From Acidimicrobiaceae bacterium (GTDB lineage: Bacteria; Actinomycetota; Acidimicrobiia; Acidimicrobiales; Aldehydirespiratoraceae): a DNA stretch of 64,000 bases. A model generated the notes under the pieces. The model saw only the letters and a list, made by a program, of their open reading frames with translations. It was not told the DNA's origin and did no database searches. Below are positions 15,703 through 24,196 of the stretch, in pieces (position 1 is the first letter of the stretch; each line of letters starts with the position of its first letter). Location of the stretch: the NCBI GenBank assembly GCA_009842325.1, contig VYFQ01000024.1, forward strand, positions 62,001 to 126,000, written 5' to 3'. The translations under genes were made by a program, and so were the position numbers.

Positions 15703-17387
15703 CCGGTTGCGTCGGCCCGGTAGAAGTCCACCGGCTCAACAGGCAGAGGCGTGTCGCCCCGGATGATGTCGGCCGCCTTCTCGGCCAGCATCATCACCGG
15801 GGCGTAGATGTTGCCGTTGGTCACGTACGGCATCGACGAGGCGTCCACGACCCGCAGGCCGCGGGTGCCATGAACTTCGAGCGAGTCGGGATGCAGCGCC
15901 GAGTCGTCCCCCAGGCCCATTCGGGCGGTGCAGGATGGGTGCAGGGCGGTCTCGGCGTCGCGCCGCACCCAGTCGAGGACCTCCTCGTCGGAAGTCACAC
16001 CCGGGCCGGGCGACACCTCCCCGCCGTTGAACGGGTCCATGGCCGGCTGGTTGAGGATGTGGCGGGCGTGGCGGACGGCCTCCACCCACTCCCGGCGGTC
16101 CTCATCGGTGGACAGGTAGTTGAACCGCAGCGCCGGCTTGGCCCGAGGGTCGGTCGAGACGATGGCCACGGTCCCCCGCGAGTTGCTGTACATCGGCCCG
16201 ACGTGCACCTGGTAGCCGTGGCCGCCCTCCGGCACAGAGCCGTCGTAGCGGATGGCGATGGGCAGGAAGTGGAACATGAGGTTGGGGTAGGCGACGTCGT
16301 CGTTGCTGCGGATGAAGCCGCCCGCCTCGAAGTGGTTGGTCGCCCCCGGCCCGCGGCGGGCCAGCCACTGCAGGCCGATCAGGGGGCGGCGCCACTTGGC
16401 CAGGTTGGGCTGCATCGACACCGGCTGCTTGCAGGCGTACTGGATGTACACCTCCAGATGGTCCTGCATGTTGGCCCCCACCGCGGGAACGTCGGCCACT
16501 ACATCGATGCCGTAGCGGTGCAGGAGGCCGGCCGGGCCCACCCCTGAGAGCTGCAGGAGCTGTGGCGAGTTGATGGCCCCGCCGCAGCAGATCACTTCAC
16601 CGGCGTTCACGGTTCGGCTGCGGCCGCCCTTGGTGTAGGTGACGCCGGTGGCCCGGTCGCCGTCGAAGAGGATCCTGGTGGTGAGTGCCCGGGTGATGAG
16701 GTGGAGGTTGGGCCGCTTGAGCACCGGGTGCAGGTAGGCCTGGGACGCGCTGAGGCGCCGGCCCCGGTGGACGTTGCGGTCGAAGGCGGCGAAGCCCTCC
16801 TGGCGGTAGCCGTTGACGTCGGCAGTCCGGGGGTGGCCGGCCTGCTCGGTGGCTTCCAGGAAGGCCTCGAACAGGGGGTTGGCGGCCGGTCCCCGCTCCA
16901 GCACGAGAGGGCCCCTGTGGCCGCGGTAGTTGCCTCGGCCGCGGCTGCTGGGCGGGCCGCTGTGGTCGTCACCGGCCAGGCACTGCTCCATGCGCTTGAA
17001 ATAGGGCAGGCAGTGGGCGTAGTCCCAGCGCTCCATGCCGGGGTCGGCGGCCCAGCGCTCGTAGTCGAGGGGATTGCCCCGCTGGAAGATCATGCCGTTG
17101 ATGCTGGAGGATCCGCCCAGCACCTTGCCCCGGGCGTGGTAGACGCGGCGCCCGCCCATGTGGGGCTCGGGCTCGGAGGTGTACTGCCAGTCGTAGAAGC
17201 GGTTGCCGATGGGGAACGACAGAGCTGCCGGCATGTGTATGTACACGTCGAAGCGCCAGTCCCGCCGGCCCGCCTCCAGCACCAGCACCGAGGTACCCGG
17301 ATCAGCGCTGAGCCGGTTGGCCAGCGCGCAGCCAGCCGAGCCCCCGCCCACGATCACGTAGTCGTAACGGCGGCCGTGATCTGCCAT
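15693..17387 (-). CDS. betA: GMC oxidoreductase, choline dehydrogenase-like
   Basis: 564-aa FAD enzyme expected to oxidise choline to betaine aldehyde and on to glycine betaine. FAD-binding motif [16 protein letters not shown] at the N terminus, GMC signature 1 in [20 protein letters not shown], signature 2 in [17 protein letters not shown], and the C-terminal active-site region with [12 protein letters not shown] and [18 protein letters not shown]. Length and the TALHPSC block match BetA, but alcohol dehydrogenases of this family (for example polyethylene-glycol or aryl-alcohol types) are close. It is divergent from the GFA gene, with an inverted repeat at 17410-17429 between them. Betaine made here is a plausible substrate of the MttB or Rieske demethylases in the window. 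Confidence 0.85.
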   Translation of the reverse strand: MADHGRRYDYVIVGGGSAGCALANRLSADPGTSVLVLEAGRRDWRFDVYIHMPAALSFPIGNRFYDWQYTSEPEPHMGGRRVYHARGKVLGGSSSINGMIFQRGNPLDYERWAADPGMERWDYAHCLPYFKRMEQCLAGDDHSGPPSSRGRGNYRGHRGPLVLERGPAANPLFEAFLEATEQAGHPRTADVNGYRQEGFAAFDRNVHRGRRLSASQAYLHPVLKRPNLHLITRALTTRILFDGDRATGVTYTKGGRSRTVNAGEVICCGGAINSPQLLQLSGVGPAGLLHRYGIDVVADVPAVGANMQDHLEVYIQYACKQPVSMQPNLAKWRRPLIGLQWLARRGPGATNHFEAGGFIRSNDDVAYPNLMFHFLPIAIRYDGSVPEGGHGYQVHVGPMYSNSRGTVAIVSTDPRAKPALRFNYLSTDEDRREWVEAVRHARHILNQPAMDPFNGGEVSPGPGVTSDEEVLDWVRRDAETALHPSCTARMGLGDDSALHPDSLEVHGTRGLRVVDASSMPYVTNGNIYAPVMMLAEKAADIIRGDTPLPVEPVDFYRADATGVT

Positions 17388-17409
17388 AGTCCCCTTCCGA
17401 ACTCAAGCC

Positions 17410-17429
17410 GGAGTGCGACGGCGCACTCC
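17410..17429. promoter_or_regulatory. Perfect inverted repeat in the betA/GFA divergent region
   Basis: GGAGTGCG-ACGG-CGCACTCC: eight-base arms, four-base spacer, 22 bases upstream of the betA start and about 60 upstream of the GFA gene. The half-site GGAGTGC also occurs in the large inverted repeat at 35190-35245. Probably an operator for a dimeric regulator such as a TetR/BetI type, by position. Confidence 0.45.
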
Positions 17430-17488
17430 CGGGCCATGCAACAATCGCGACCCTACCGCTGCCGGAGGAGATCCAGGGAGGCACTGGC

Positions 17489-17926
17489 GTGAACGAGAAC
17501 ACCCGCACCGGCCCCGACTCGCAGCTCTCAGGCCACTGCCTTTGCGGCGGCGTGAGCTACGAAGTGCACGGCCCTGCCCGCCCGGTTTGGAACTGTCACT
17601 GCTGGCGCTGCCGGCGTTGGACCGGCCACTTCATGGCGGGCACGAACTGCCGCCAGGAGCACCTCCACTTCGTGTCCGACGACTCGCTGGCCTGGCACCA
17701 CCCCGCCGACGACCCCAACGTGGCCTACGGCTTCTGCCGCAATTGCGGAGGGTCGCTGTTCTGGAAGGTGTACGAGGGCCCCGGCGATCAGGCCGACCAC
17801 ATCGCCATCTGCGCCGGCACCCTGGATGTTCCTACCGGCTTGACTACGGCGGGTGCGCTCTTCGAGGTCGACGCCTCCGACTACCACACCCTCGACCCCA
17901 ACATCGAGACCCTCATCCGCGAGTAG
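17489..17926 (+). CDS. GFA-family zinc protein (glutathione-dependent formaldehyde-activating-like)
   Basis: 145-aa zinc-binding protein of the CENP-V/GFA fold. Three metal-binding Cys groups are visible: GHCLCGGVSYE, NCHCWRCRRWTG and FCRNCGGSLFW. Some family members bind a formaldehyde-thiol adduct, but most are uncharacterised, and in a mycothiol-using organism glutathione would not be the thiol. GTG start at 17489 with AGGGAGG upstream. Formaldehyde release by dimethylglycine and sarcosine oxidation would make a detoxifying role sensible, which is inference. Divergent from betA. Confidence 0.85.
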   Translation: MNENTRTGPDSQLSGHCLCGGVSYEVHGPARPVWNCHCWRCRRWTGHFMAGTNCRQEHLHFVSDDSLAWHHPADDPNVAYGFCRNCGGSLFWKVYEGPGDQADHIAICAGTLDVPTGLTTAGALFEVDASDYHTLDPNIETLIRE

Positions 17927-18102
17927 TCCTGCAACAGCACCTGCGCCCACGACACGCAACAATGCGGACGTCGTTGTGGCGAAAGGGACTGCTGTTCAGG
18001 CGGATTCGCTGATGCTGCGTTCGGTTCGGGTACCGAGGAGTCGCGGCCGTCGAGTAGAGCCCTCGGCGGCGACCAACTAGGCCGATAGCGTCCAGCGGCG
18101 TC

Positions 18103-20532
18103 ATGTCTACAGGTGATCCGCTTATTTCGGAAGTTCTTGATCGACTTGACGCGGACGCAACAGCCACGGGAATAGTCGAGAGCTTGATACTCGGAGCGCT
18201 GCTGGGCCAGCTGGACGAGGTGATCGACGGCGAAGTGGTGCAGCGGCCGGCGGCAACTACCGAGACGGAACAGCCACAAGTGCGCGCCTACCTGGAATCG
18301 GTCGCTGTCACGGGCTTTCGAGGTATCGGCCCGACATGCGAGCTTCGATTGCAGCCAGGACCTGGTCTGACACTCGTGGTCGGGCGCAACGGGTCCGGCA
18401 AGTCGTCGATTGCTGAAGCAGCGGAGTTCGCGCTGACCGGCGACTCGCTTCGATGGTCCGGCAAGTCTGTCGACTGGAAGAACGGATGGAGCAACCTGCA
18501 TACGACGAATAATTCGGAGATCGTCGTCGAGTTGCGCGTTGAGGGTGAGCGGGAGCCCCGGGCTGTCCGCGTCAGATGGCGCAACAGCAGTCTGGACTCC
18601 GCTGAGACGGCGGTAACCGTTCCGGGCAGTGGTCGGCACAGTCTCGACTCGTTGGGGTGGAGTGCAGCGGCGGCGACCTTCCGCCCGTTCCTGTCCTACC
18701 AGGAACTTTCGACCATCGTCGAGGGTCGCCCTGTGGATCGCTTCAGGGCGCTGGCGCCAATGCTCGGCATGGAGTCGCTTCAGGAGCCCGTAGCGAACCT
18801 GAACAAAGCTCGTCTCGCTGCGCAGAAACAGCAGAAGGAAGCCAATGAGCGCGTGGCTTCGGCTCTGGTCCTGCTCCAAGACGTGCCCGACGATAGGGCC
18901 AGCGCCGCGCGGGCAGCGCTCACTGGAGAATGGGATCTCGACAGAATCGGGGACCTCGTCAGGGGCACCGATCCGGCTACTGCCGAGCGCGAGGGCCTCC
19001 TACTGGCGCTCGAACAGGTCGCCGCACCCGACCCCGAAGACGCTCGGACCGCGGCTGGCAATCTTCGGCAGGCCATCGAGAATGTCGAGGAGCTACGTGA
19101 CACCGATGCCGACCGCGCTCGGAAGTTGGCGGGTCTGCTGCAATCTGCGGTGCAGTTGCACGAACAACAAGGCGACACCGATTGCCCTGTTTGTGGCAAC
19201 GAGCAGGGTCTGCACCGCAGCCGCGTGGCGGAACTGCGCCAAGAGATCACCCGGTTGAACTCGGAGGCGAGTGCCGTCATCGAGGCTCAGCGAGCGTTGA
19301 GCGCGGTGAGAAAGGGTGCCGAGGAGTTGGTCGGAACGGCTCCTCAGATCTTGAGCGATGCGGGCCAGGGGGACCTTGACATCGACATCGCAGAGCTGGC
19401 GGCGGCGTGGGCCACCTGGACTGACAGCCCGGACGACGACACCAACCTGGCAACACACCTTGAGACGGCGTGCGCACCAATCGCCGCAGCCACGCAGGCA
19501 GTCCGCCAGGCTGCGAGGGACCGCCGCCGACAGTTGGCTGACAGGTGGCGCCCCGTCGCGGACGAACTCGGGGGCATGCTGCCGGTCGCTCGTGCCGGCA
19601 AGCAAGCGGTAGCATGCCTTCCCGCGCTCACGAGCGCCGAGAAGTGGCTGAAGCGCTGCGAGACCTCCATCAGAGATAGGCGCTTCGAGGAGGTCAGGAC
19701 CCAGGTGAAGGATGTCTGGGACACGTTGGCCGTGGGTTCCAACGTCACCCTTGAGGATGTGCGGCTGGGCAATAAGAAGGTCGACATGAACGTGACGGTC
19801 GACGGCGATGCTGGCGCGGCACTCGGCGTAATGTCGCAGGGCGAACTGCACGCCCTTGCGCTCAGCCTGTTCATCCCTCGCGTGAAGTTCGACCAAAGCC
19901 CGTTCGGGTTTGCCGTGCTTGACGATCCGGTGCAGGCAATGGATCCGGTGCGGGTCGCAGGGCTCGCCCGGGTGCTCCACAACCTCGCACAGACCCGCCA
20001 AGTGGTCGTCCTCACCCACGACGACCGGCTCCCGGCGGCGATTCGCCAGCTTCAGTTTCCCGCAACCGTGTGGTCCGTCACTCGGCGGCCCAAGTCCGGG
20101 GTGGAACTCAAGAAGTCGCTAGACCCCGTCCAGGCTGCCCTAGAGGACGCTCGGGCCGTGGAACTCAGCCGTGGCCTTCCGGAAGAAGCCCGTCGGCGGG
20201 TGGTCCCCGGTCTGTGCCGCCAAGCCATCGAGGCAGCGTGCCTGGAATCCGGTAGGAGACGCTTGCTTGCCGCTGGCATGAACCACCGGGACTGTGAAGA
20301 GATGTGGGCGAGCGAGGTGAAGCTGCTACCCCGCATTGCCATCGCGCTCTACGGAGACGCCCAACGAGCCGGCGATGTCCTTGGCAACCTCAACAACCGT
20401 TACGGCCGATGGGCCGGCGACACCGTCGTTTCATGCAACCGGTTGTCTCACACCATCGCCGACGACAGCATCGATCTCAAGGATCTGATCCGTCGCTCTG
20501 AGTCGCTCGCGGAGAGGCTTGCGGCGCAATGA
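18103..20532 (+). CDS. Rad50/RloC-like AAA (ABC-type) ATPase
   Basis: 809-aa P-loop ATPase of the SMC/RecF/Rad50 class. An N-terminal region (1-60) is followed by VAVTGFRGIG and Walker A GRNGSGKSS (94-102). A Q-loop is probable near FLSYQEL (196-202). Coiled-coil arms flank a zinc-hook-like CPVC (361-364), and then come the signature MSQGELHALALSLF (577-590) and Walker B FAVLDDPVQAMDP (603-615). A C-terminal extension of about 150 residues has no recognised fold. Such ATPases serve as sensors in phage-defence systems (RloC, Septu PtuA, Gabija relatives). The ATGA overlap with the next gene indicates a two-gene module. Confidence 0.85.
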   Translation: MSTGDPLISEVLDRLDADATATGIVESLILGALLGQLDEVIDGEVVQRPAATTETEQPQVRAYLESVAVTGFRGIGPTCELRLQPGPGLTLVVGRNGSGKSSIAEAAEFALTGDSLRWSGKSVDWKNGWSNLHTTNNSEIVVELRVEGEREPRAVRVRWRNSSLDSAETAVTVPGSGRHSLDSLGWSAAAATFRPFLSYQELSTIVEGRPVDRFRALAPMLGMESLQEPVANLNKARLAAQKQQKEANERVASALVLLQDVPDDRASAARAALTGEWDLDRIGDLVRGTDPATAEREGLLLALEQVAAPDPEDARTAAGNLRQAIENVEELRDTDADRARKLAGLLQSAVQLHEQQGDTDCPVCGNEQGLHRSRVAELRQEITRLNSEASAVIEAQRALSAVRKGAEELVGTAPQILSDAGQGDLDIDIAELAAAWATWTDSPDDDTNLATHLETACAPIAAATQAVRQAARDRRRQLADRWRPVADELGGMLPVARAGKQAVACLPALTSAEKWLKRCETSIRDRRFEEVRTQVKDVWDTLAVGSNVTLEDVRLGNKKVDMNVTVDGDAGAALGVMSQGELHALALSLFIPRVKFDQSPFGFAVLDDPVQAMDPVRVAGLARVLHNLAQTRQVVVLTHDDRLPAAIRQLQFPATVWSVTRRPKSGVELKKSLDPVQAALEDARAVELSRGLPEEARRRVVPGLCRQAIEAACLESGRRRLLAAGMNHRDCEEMWASEVKLLPRIAIALYGDAQRAGDVLGNLNNRYGRWAGDTVVSCNRLSHTIADDSIDLKDLIRRSESLAERLAAQ

Positions 20533-20909
20533 CACAGTTCGCTGATCGCTTCCGTGCCAATCAGCTACTCAACTTGGCAAGGTCAGTAATGCGTGTTCAG
20601 CGCTCCGATCTGGTGGGGACCTGGCCGCGAGCTTCCGCAATCCTCGGGCGCCAAGCCCTGGAAGTCGCGCTGGACCAATTCTGGGCAAGGGCAGCTCCGG
20701 GCGTCGAAGGCGCTCCGCGACGTGCCCAGATGATCTGCCTATCCGAGTACAGCGACGCAGAGCTAGCTCGGCGAGTCAGGTACGCATGGCATGGCCTCTC
20801 AAACGCCTGCCATCACCACGCGTACGACCTACCGCCCATCGAGCCCGAACTCAGCGGCTGGCTCGACGATGTCGAAGCCCTGATCCACGCTGTCACGAAG
20901 CGCAACTGA
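20529..20909 (+). CDS. Small helical protein coupled to the Rad50-like ATPase
   Basis: 126 aa, predicted all-helical, no signal or membrane segment. Its ATG overlaps the ATPase stop (ATGA, 20529-20532), so the two are made together. The C-terminal half contains RVRYAWHGLSNACHHHAYDL, a cluster of Arg and His residues with an RxxxH spacing. This is reminiscent of HEPN-type ribonucleases (RxxxxH family, though one residue shorter) and of small effector subunits. It may be the nuclease or substrate-recognition partner of the ATPase. Function not established. Confidence 0.7.
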   Translation: MTQFADRFRANQLLNLARSVMRVQRSDLVGTWPRASAILGRQALEVALDQFWARAAPGVEGAPRRAQMICLSEYSDAELARRVRYAWHGLSNACHHHAYDLPPIEPELSGWLDDVEALIHAVTKRN

Positions 20910-21053
20910 GCCTGCGCATGCACGCCCTGGGGAGCGAAACGCGAGAACACGATTGGCATCGGTCTCCTCGCTCCCTCAGACGGATCTGGTCCCGCGCCCG
21001 CACGGACGCGGAGCCAAATGACGCAACCGTGGGGCAGGACCCTAGCGATTCGG

Positions 21054-21866
21054 TCAGCGGGAGGTGAACGAAGATGCGGGCGGTGGCGATGAGGTCGTAA
21101 GAACCTGCTCAAACTCCTCCGGCTGCGACCAAACGGCAATGCGCGAGAGCGGTGCGACGAGTGCGAAGTCCTCATCGCGCCACACGTTGACGGTGTCGTC
21201 AAACAGAGAAACGAAACTGGCGTCGGTCTTCTGAAACGTGAGGTGACTGAGGTCGGTGCACGCCGCAACCACGCGCTCACTAAGGCGTCTCGCCCAAGTC
21301 TGACTGCCGGTGGTCAAAAGGAACACGTGTGAAGTCTGTGCCTCGGCAACGACTTCATAGTCCACTGTCCAGGTGCGTCCCGACCTCCCCTCCCGCCGTG
21401 CGTTCCTCTTGGAGTCGAACTTCCGCTCTCGGAGCCACGCATCCACCTCATCAGCCACCGACGCGACTGCCCGGTTGCGCAACGTGAACCAGATGTCGGA
21501 CACGCGTACGGCCGCCTGGCCGAGGCGATGGATGGCATCGCCAAGCGCGGAGACGTCCGCACACCGCAGCGTCAGTTGCCCGCGGTCCAGTTCGACACCG
21601 AGAGTGAGACACACATCCTCGACCATTTGAAGCTGATTCCCTGTTAGCTGATCCCGCAGGGACTGCATCTGCAGCCAACCCAGCGACTCGCCGTAGTCGG
21701 TAACGACGGGCCTCCCGTCTCGCTCCTCTACGAACACATCGACGATGTCGCCGTCGGGGTACATGAACGGCGTGCGCACGCGGATCGATCCCTGGGGCGC
21801 TGATGTGCATTCGAACAGCGCCGAGAGGCGGGCACGAAGGGATTCGCACAAATCGTCGGGGTTCAC
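21054..21866 (-). CDS. DUF1828-domain protein
   Basis: 270 aa. N-terminal DUF1828 block: VRTPFMYPDGDIVDVFVEE followed by VVTDYGESLGWL, typical of that phage- and mobile-element-associated family. A DUF1829-like C-terminal part includes VDYEVVAEAQTSHVFLLTTG. The GTG start at 21866 overlaps the stop of the gene upstream (GTGA, 21863-21866), which decides the start; the longer frame to 22001 only reads over that gene. It converges with the ATPase module. Function unknown; co-occurrence with restriction genes suggests defence or counter-defence. Confidence 0.72.
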   Translation of the reverse strand: MNPDDLCESLRARLSALFECTSAPQGSIRVRTPFMYPDGDIVDVFVEERDGRPVVTDYGESLGWLQMQSLRDQLTGNQLQMVEDVCLTLGVELDRGQLTLRCADVSALGDAIHRLGQAAVRVSDIWFTLRNRAVASVADEVDAWLRERKFDSKRNARREGRSGRTWTVDYEVVAEAQTSHVFLLTTGSQTWARRLSERVVAACTDLSHLTFQKTDASFVSLFDDTVNVWRDEDFALVAPLSRIAVWSQPEEFEQVLTTSSPPPASSFTSR

Positions 21867-22315
21867 AGCCGCAGGTGTTGTTGAACAGATGGTTCGCCCA
21901 GCATGCCTCGGTGGTCGATCCTCGCCTCGGCGCAGAACTGTTGCCAGACCTCGAGGGGGCGGTCCCATGGAGCGGTGATGTCCTCGGGGACATAGGCCCA
22001 CTTGTCGCGGAACTCAGCAGTCCATTTGTGCTTGTGCTTGTCCCCGACGCGCTCGCCGTCGGGGTTACGGTGCGCGCTGCCTAGATCGAGGGCGTAGATG
22101 CGACCCTCGCCACGATACAGGAGGACATACGAGAGTTTTTCGGCCATCGGATTCCAGCGGCCCAAGATCTCAAGCGGATGCTCCTCGTCGGAGAGTACAG
22201 GCGTCCGGAACGTGCACGCCGGATGGCGGTCGTCGAGTTCGTGCCAATCGAGGTCGCCCTCGATCCGCTTCGTTGGGTCCGCTATGAGCGACTCGTACTC
22301 CAGCAGGGTGATCAC
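21863..22315 (-). CDS. DUF6978-like protein, partner of the DUF1828 gene
   Basis: 150 aa from a GTG at 22315 that has GGAGG ten bases upstream; an in-frame GTG at 22420 would give 185 aa without a good ribosome site. Blocks: LLEYESLIADPTKRI, HPACTFRTPVLSDEEHPLEI, LSYVLLYRGEGRIYALDLG and the conserved-looking HKHKWTAEFRDKWAYVP. I connect it to DUF6978 from memory of that pattern, usually found just before DUF1828 proteins. Translationally coupled to the downstream gene. Confidence 0.6.
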   Translation of the reverse strand: MITLLEYESLIADPTKRIEGDLDWHELDDRHPACTFRTPVLSDEEHPLEILGRWNPMAEKLSYVLLYRGEGRIYALDLGSAHRNPDGERVGDKHKHKWTAEFRDKWAYVPEDITAPWDRPLEVWQQFCAEARIDHRGMLGEPSVQQHLRL

Positions 22316-22576
22316 TCGCCGATGGCCTCCTATGCCCGCCGCTCTAGCGTCGCTGGCCTCTCCAGCGGTGACAGCGCAGCATATCGACGACACCACTTGC
22401 TCGCCCCTCGCGTCTGACACGGGCGCCGTCCGATCACTGCCCGCGAATTGCGTCGGACTCCATCCCAGTGTGCGAGGTTCGCCAGCCCTAGGTGAACGCC
22501 GCTAGCTCGCGCCCCGCTCCGGCCTTCGATCAGCATGGGAGCAGCCGTCCCGAGCATCCGATCTTCGGATTGCCGA

Positions 22577-24136
22577 CTAGTTGCTGGATTGGTTTGGCAT
22601 TCTGTCATGCGGCCCGATGAAGCCGATGTGGACCTTGCCGGTGCGACCCTTGGTGTCGTCATGGAAGTAGATGCGTGGAATCTGCATGCCGCCACCCTGC
22701 ACCGGCTTCAAGTGAGCTTGCATCTCTATGCATCCATTCGGTTCAACTACATGATCGATCGGAAGGATCCGATGCTTGCGCAGGTCGGGATTGTTCATTA
22801 CAGATTGGCTCTCGCTCATTGCAATGCATCGAGAACTAATCGCACGATCACTACCAGAGTGCTCACACCAACTCAAGAAGCCCGGACCCTTTGCTTCCGC
22901 GTATGCATTGAGAGAATTCAGGTGTCTCCATATTCGTCGGGCCCAAAGTTCGCCATCCTCAGCTTCATCCAGACGTTCGATATCAACTGGTGCTTCGGGG
23001 TGGATCTTGATGTACGGTAGGTGCGAGGCCAATACTATCGCATCAAGACAAGAGCTAGGATCAGAACTCTCTTCGACCGATAACTCCATCGTCTCTGGAG
23101 ACTCACTTAGTTCTCTAAGTCGGTTACGCAAGAGTTCGTTCTTGCGCAACAGATGGCCAATCTCGCGCTCGGAGTCAGTTGCCTCCTCGTATGCAATGGC
23201 CTTTTCTAGTCGCAACTCCTGGTTTTCCCGCTTAAGTCCGTTGAGTTCTTCATCTAGGTCAACTGCAATCTGTTCCCAGTCACGCCCGTCGAGAATCGGC
23301 TTGAGTCGCGTCCGATAGATTGCTGGTGGACTCTGAGCCAACATCCTGGGCAACACGAGACGTGCAACACGTCCTGCTGCAACTCGGGAGCGGTCGGTCA
23401 AACGGTCCGATAGCAGATATCGGTGACGAAATGGTTGAGGATCAGACTTGATTATTCCTGGGAGATAGATACGAACTCCGCCGCGATATACCTTGAGTGA
23501 AACATCTGGCAATGCGTTGTTGAACTCGTCCTCGCTATCGGCGGTCAACATTCGCACATCTGCACACCCTGCTAGATCTTTGGCTGTGCGTTGGACTCTC
23601 TGTCCATACTTCTGAGGACTGAGGGTAGGATCAGCCGAAAACAGGATGATCGGAACACTTCTGTTTGTATCGTAGAGCGATTCGATTAGGTGATCTATGT
23701 CCGTGGAGGCGATCCTAATGGGCTTAGGTCCTAGGTGTTCGTTTAGCTCGCTCTTGTTGCGTGCTTGTAGGAGCATTCCAGCGAGATTTGGTGCGGCAAT
23801 CCAAGGCTCTGAACCAAAGAGTCTATCAGATTCACGTTCAATGTCGATCCATACCCAACCTTGTTCCTTCTGAGTGATCCAGCTCGCCGTGGTTAACCAT
23901 CGCTCATTGTCACCATGATGATACTTGTTCTCGGTTAGAATTGCTTGTAGCGCGCTCGCGTCGCCATGCGACGCACGACGAACGACAGTTTCGCAGTTGT
24001 CGGAGGTTGAATGATCGGACGAGATGACGTCTAGGACCAGTTGTTTACTCTCGATCCAGCGCTGAAAGATCTCCAGCGCGTTGTCCATAAGGTCGGATCT
24101 ATCGTCTCTCCAAACAGCGCGATAGAGAAGTCCCAC
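22577..24136 (-). CDS. Unrecognised 519-aa protein with central coiled coil
   Basis: Not recognised. GTG start at 24136 with AGGAGA upstream. The N-terminal half (1-230) looks alpha/beta, with VPIILFSADPTLSPQKYGQR and LKVYRGGVRIYLPG. A basic helical stretch follows, then a coiled coil (about 293-345, ELNGLKRENQELRLEKAIAY). The C-terminal domain (about 365-519) holds an HVVEPNGCIEMQAHLKPVQ block and PRIYFHDD, ending in GKVHIGFIGPH. A counted 60-base sample is 48% G+C, against about 60% for the adjacent methyltransferase, which suggests separate acquisition. It lies 60 bases downstream of the methyltransferase on the same strand and is likely part of its operon. Confidence 0.72.
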   Translation of the reverse strand: MGLLYRAVWRDDRSDLMDNALEIFQRWIESKQLVLDVISSDHSTSDNCETVVRRASHGDASALQAILTENKYHHGDNERWLTTASWITQKEQGWVWIDIERESDRLFGSEPWIAAPNLAGMLLQARNKSELNEHLGPKPIRIASTDIDHLIESLYDTNRSVPIILFSADPTLSPQKYGQRVQRTAKDLAGCADVRMLTADSEDEFNNALPDVSLKVYRGGVRIYLPGIIKSDPQPFRHRYLLSDRLTDRSRVAAGRVARLVLPRMLAQSPPAIYRTRLKPILDGRDWEQIAVDLDEELNGLKRENQELRLEKAIAYEEATDSEREIGHLLRKNELLRNRLRELSESPETMELSVEESSDPSSCLDAIVLASHLPYIKIHPEAPVDIERLDEAEDGELWARRIWRHLNSLNAYAEAKGPGFLSWCEHSGSDRAISSRCIAMSESQSVMNNPDLRKHRILPIDHVVEPNGCIEMQAHLKPVQGGGMQIPRIYFHDDTKGRTGKVHIGFIGPHDRMPNQSSN

Positions 24137-24196
24137 TCTCGATTCTCCTGTGTATCGATCAGTACGTTCATTGCCTTCGCAAGTCCGGCGTCCAGT

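Noticed and set aside
17881-18879. 332-codon frame on the minus strand overlapping the Rad50-like gene
   Set aside because: Antisense to the N-terminal P-loop domain; no coherent domain or ribosome site.
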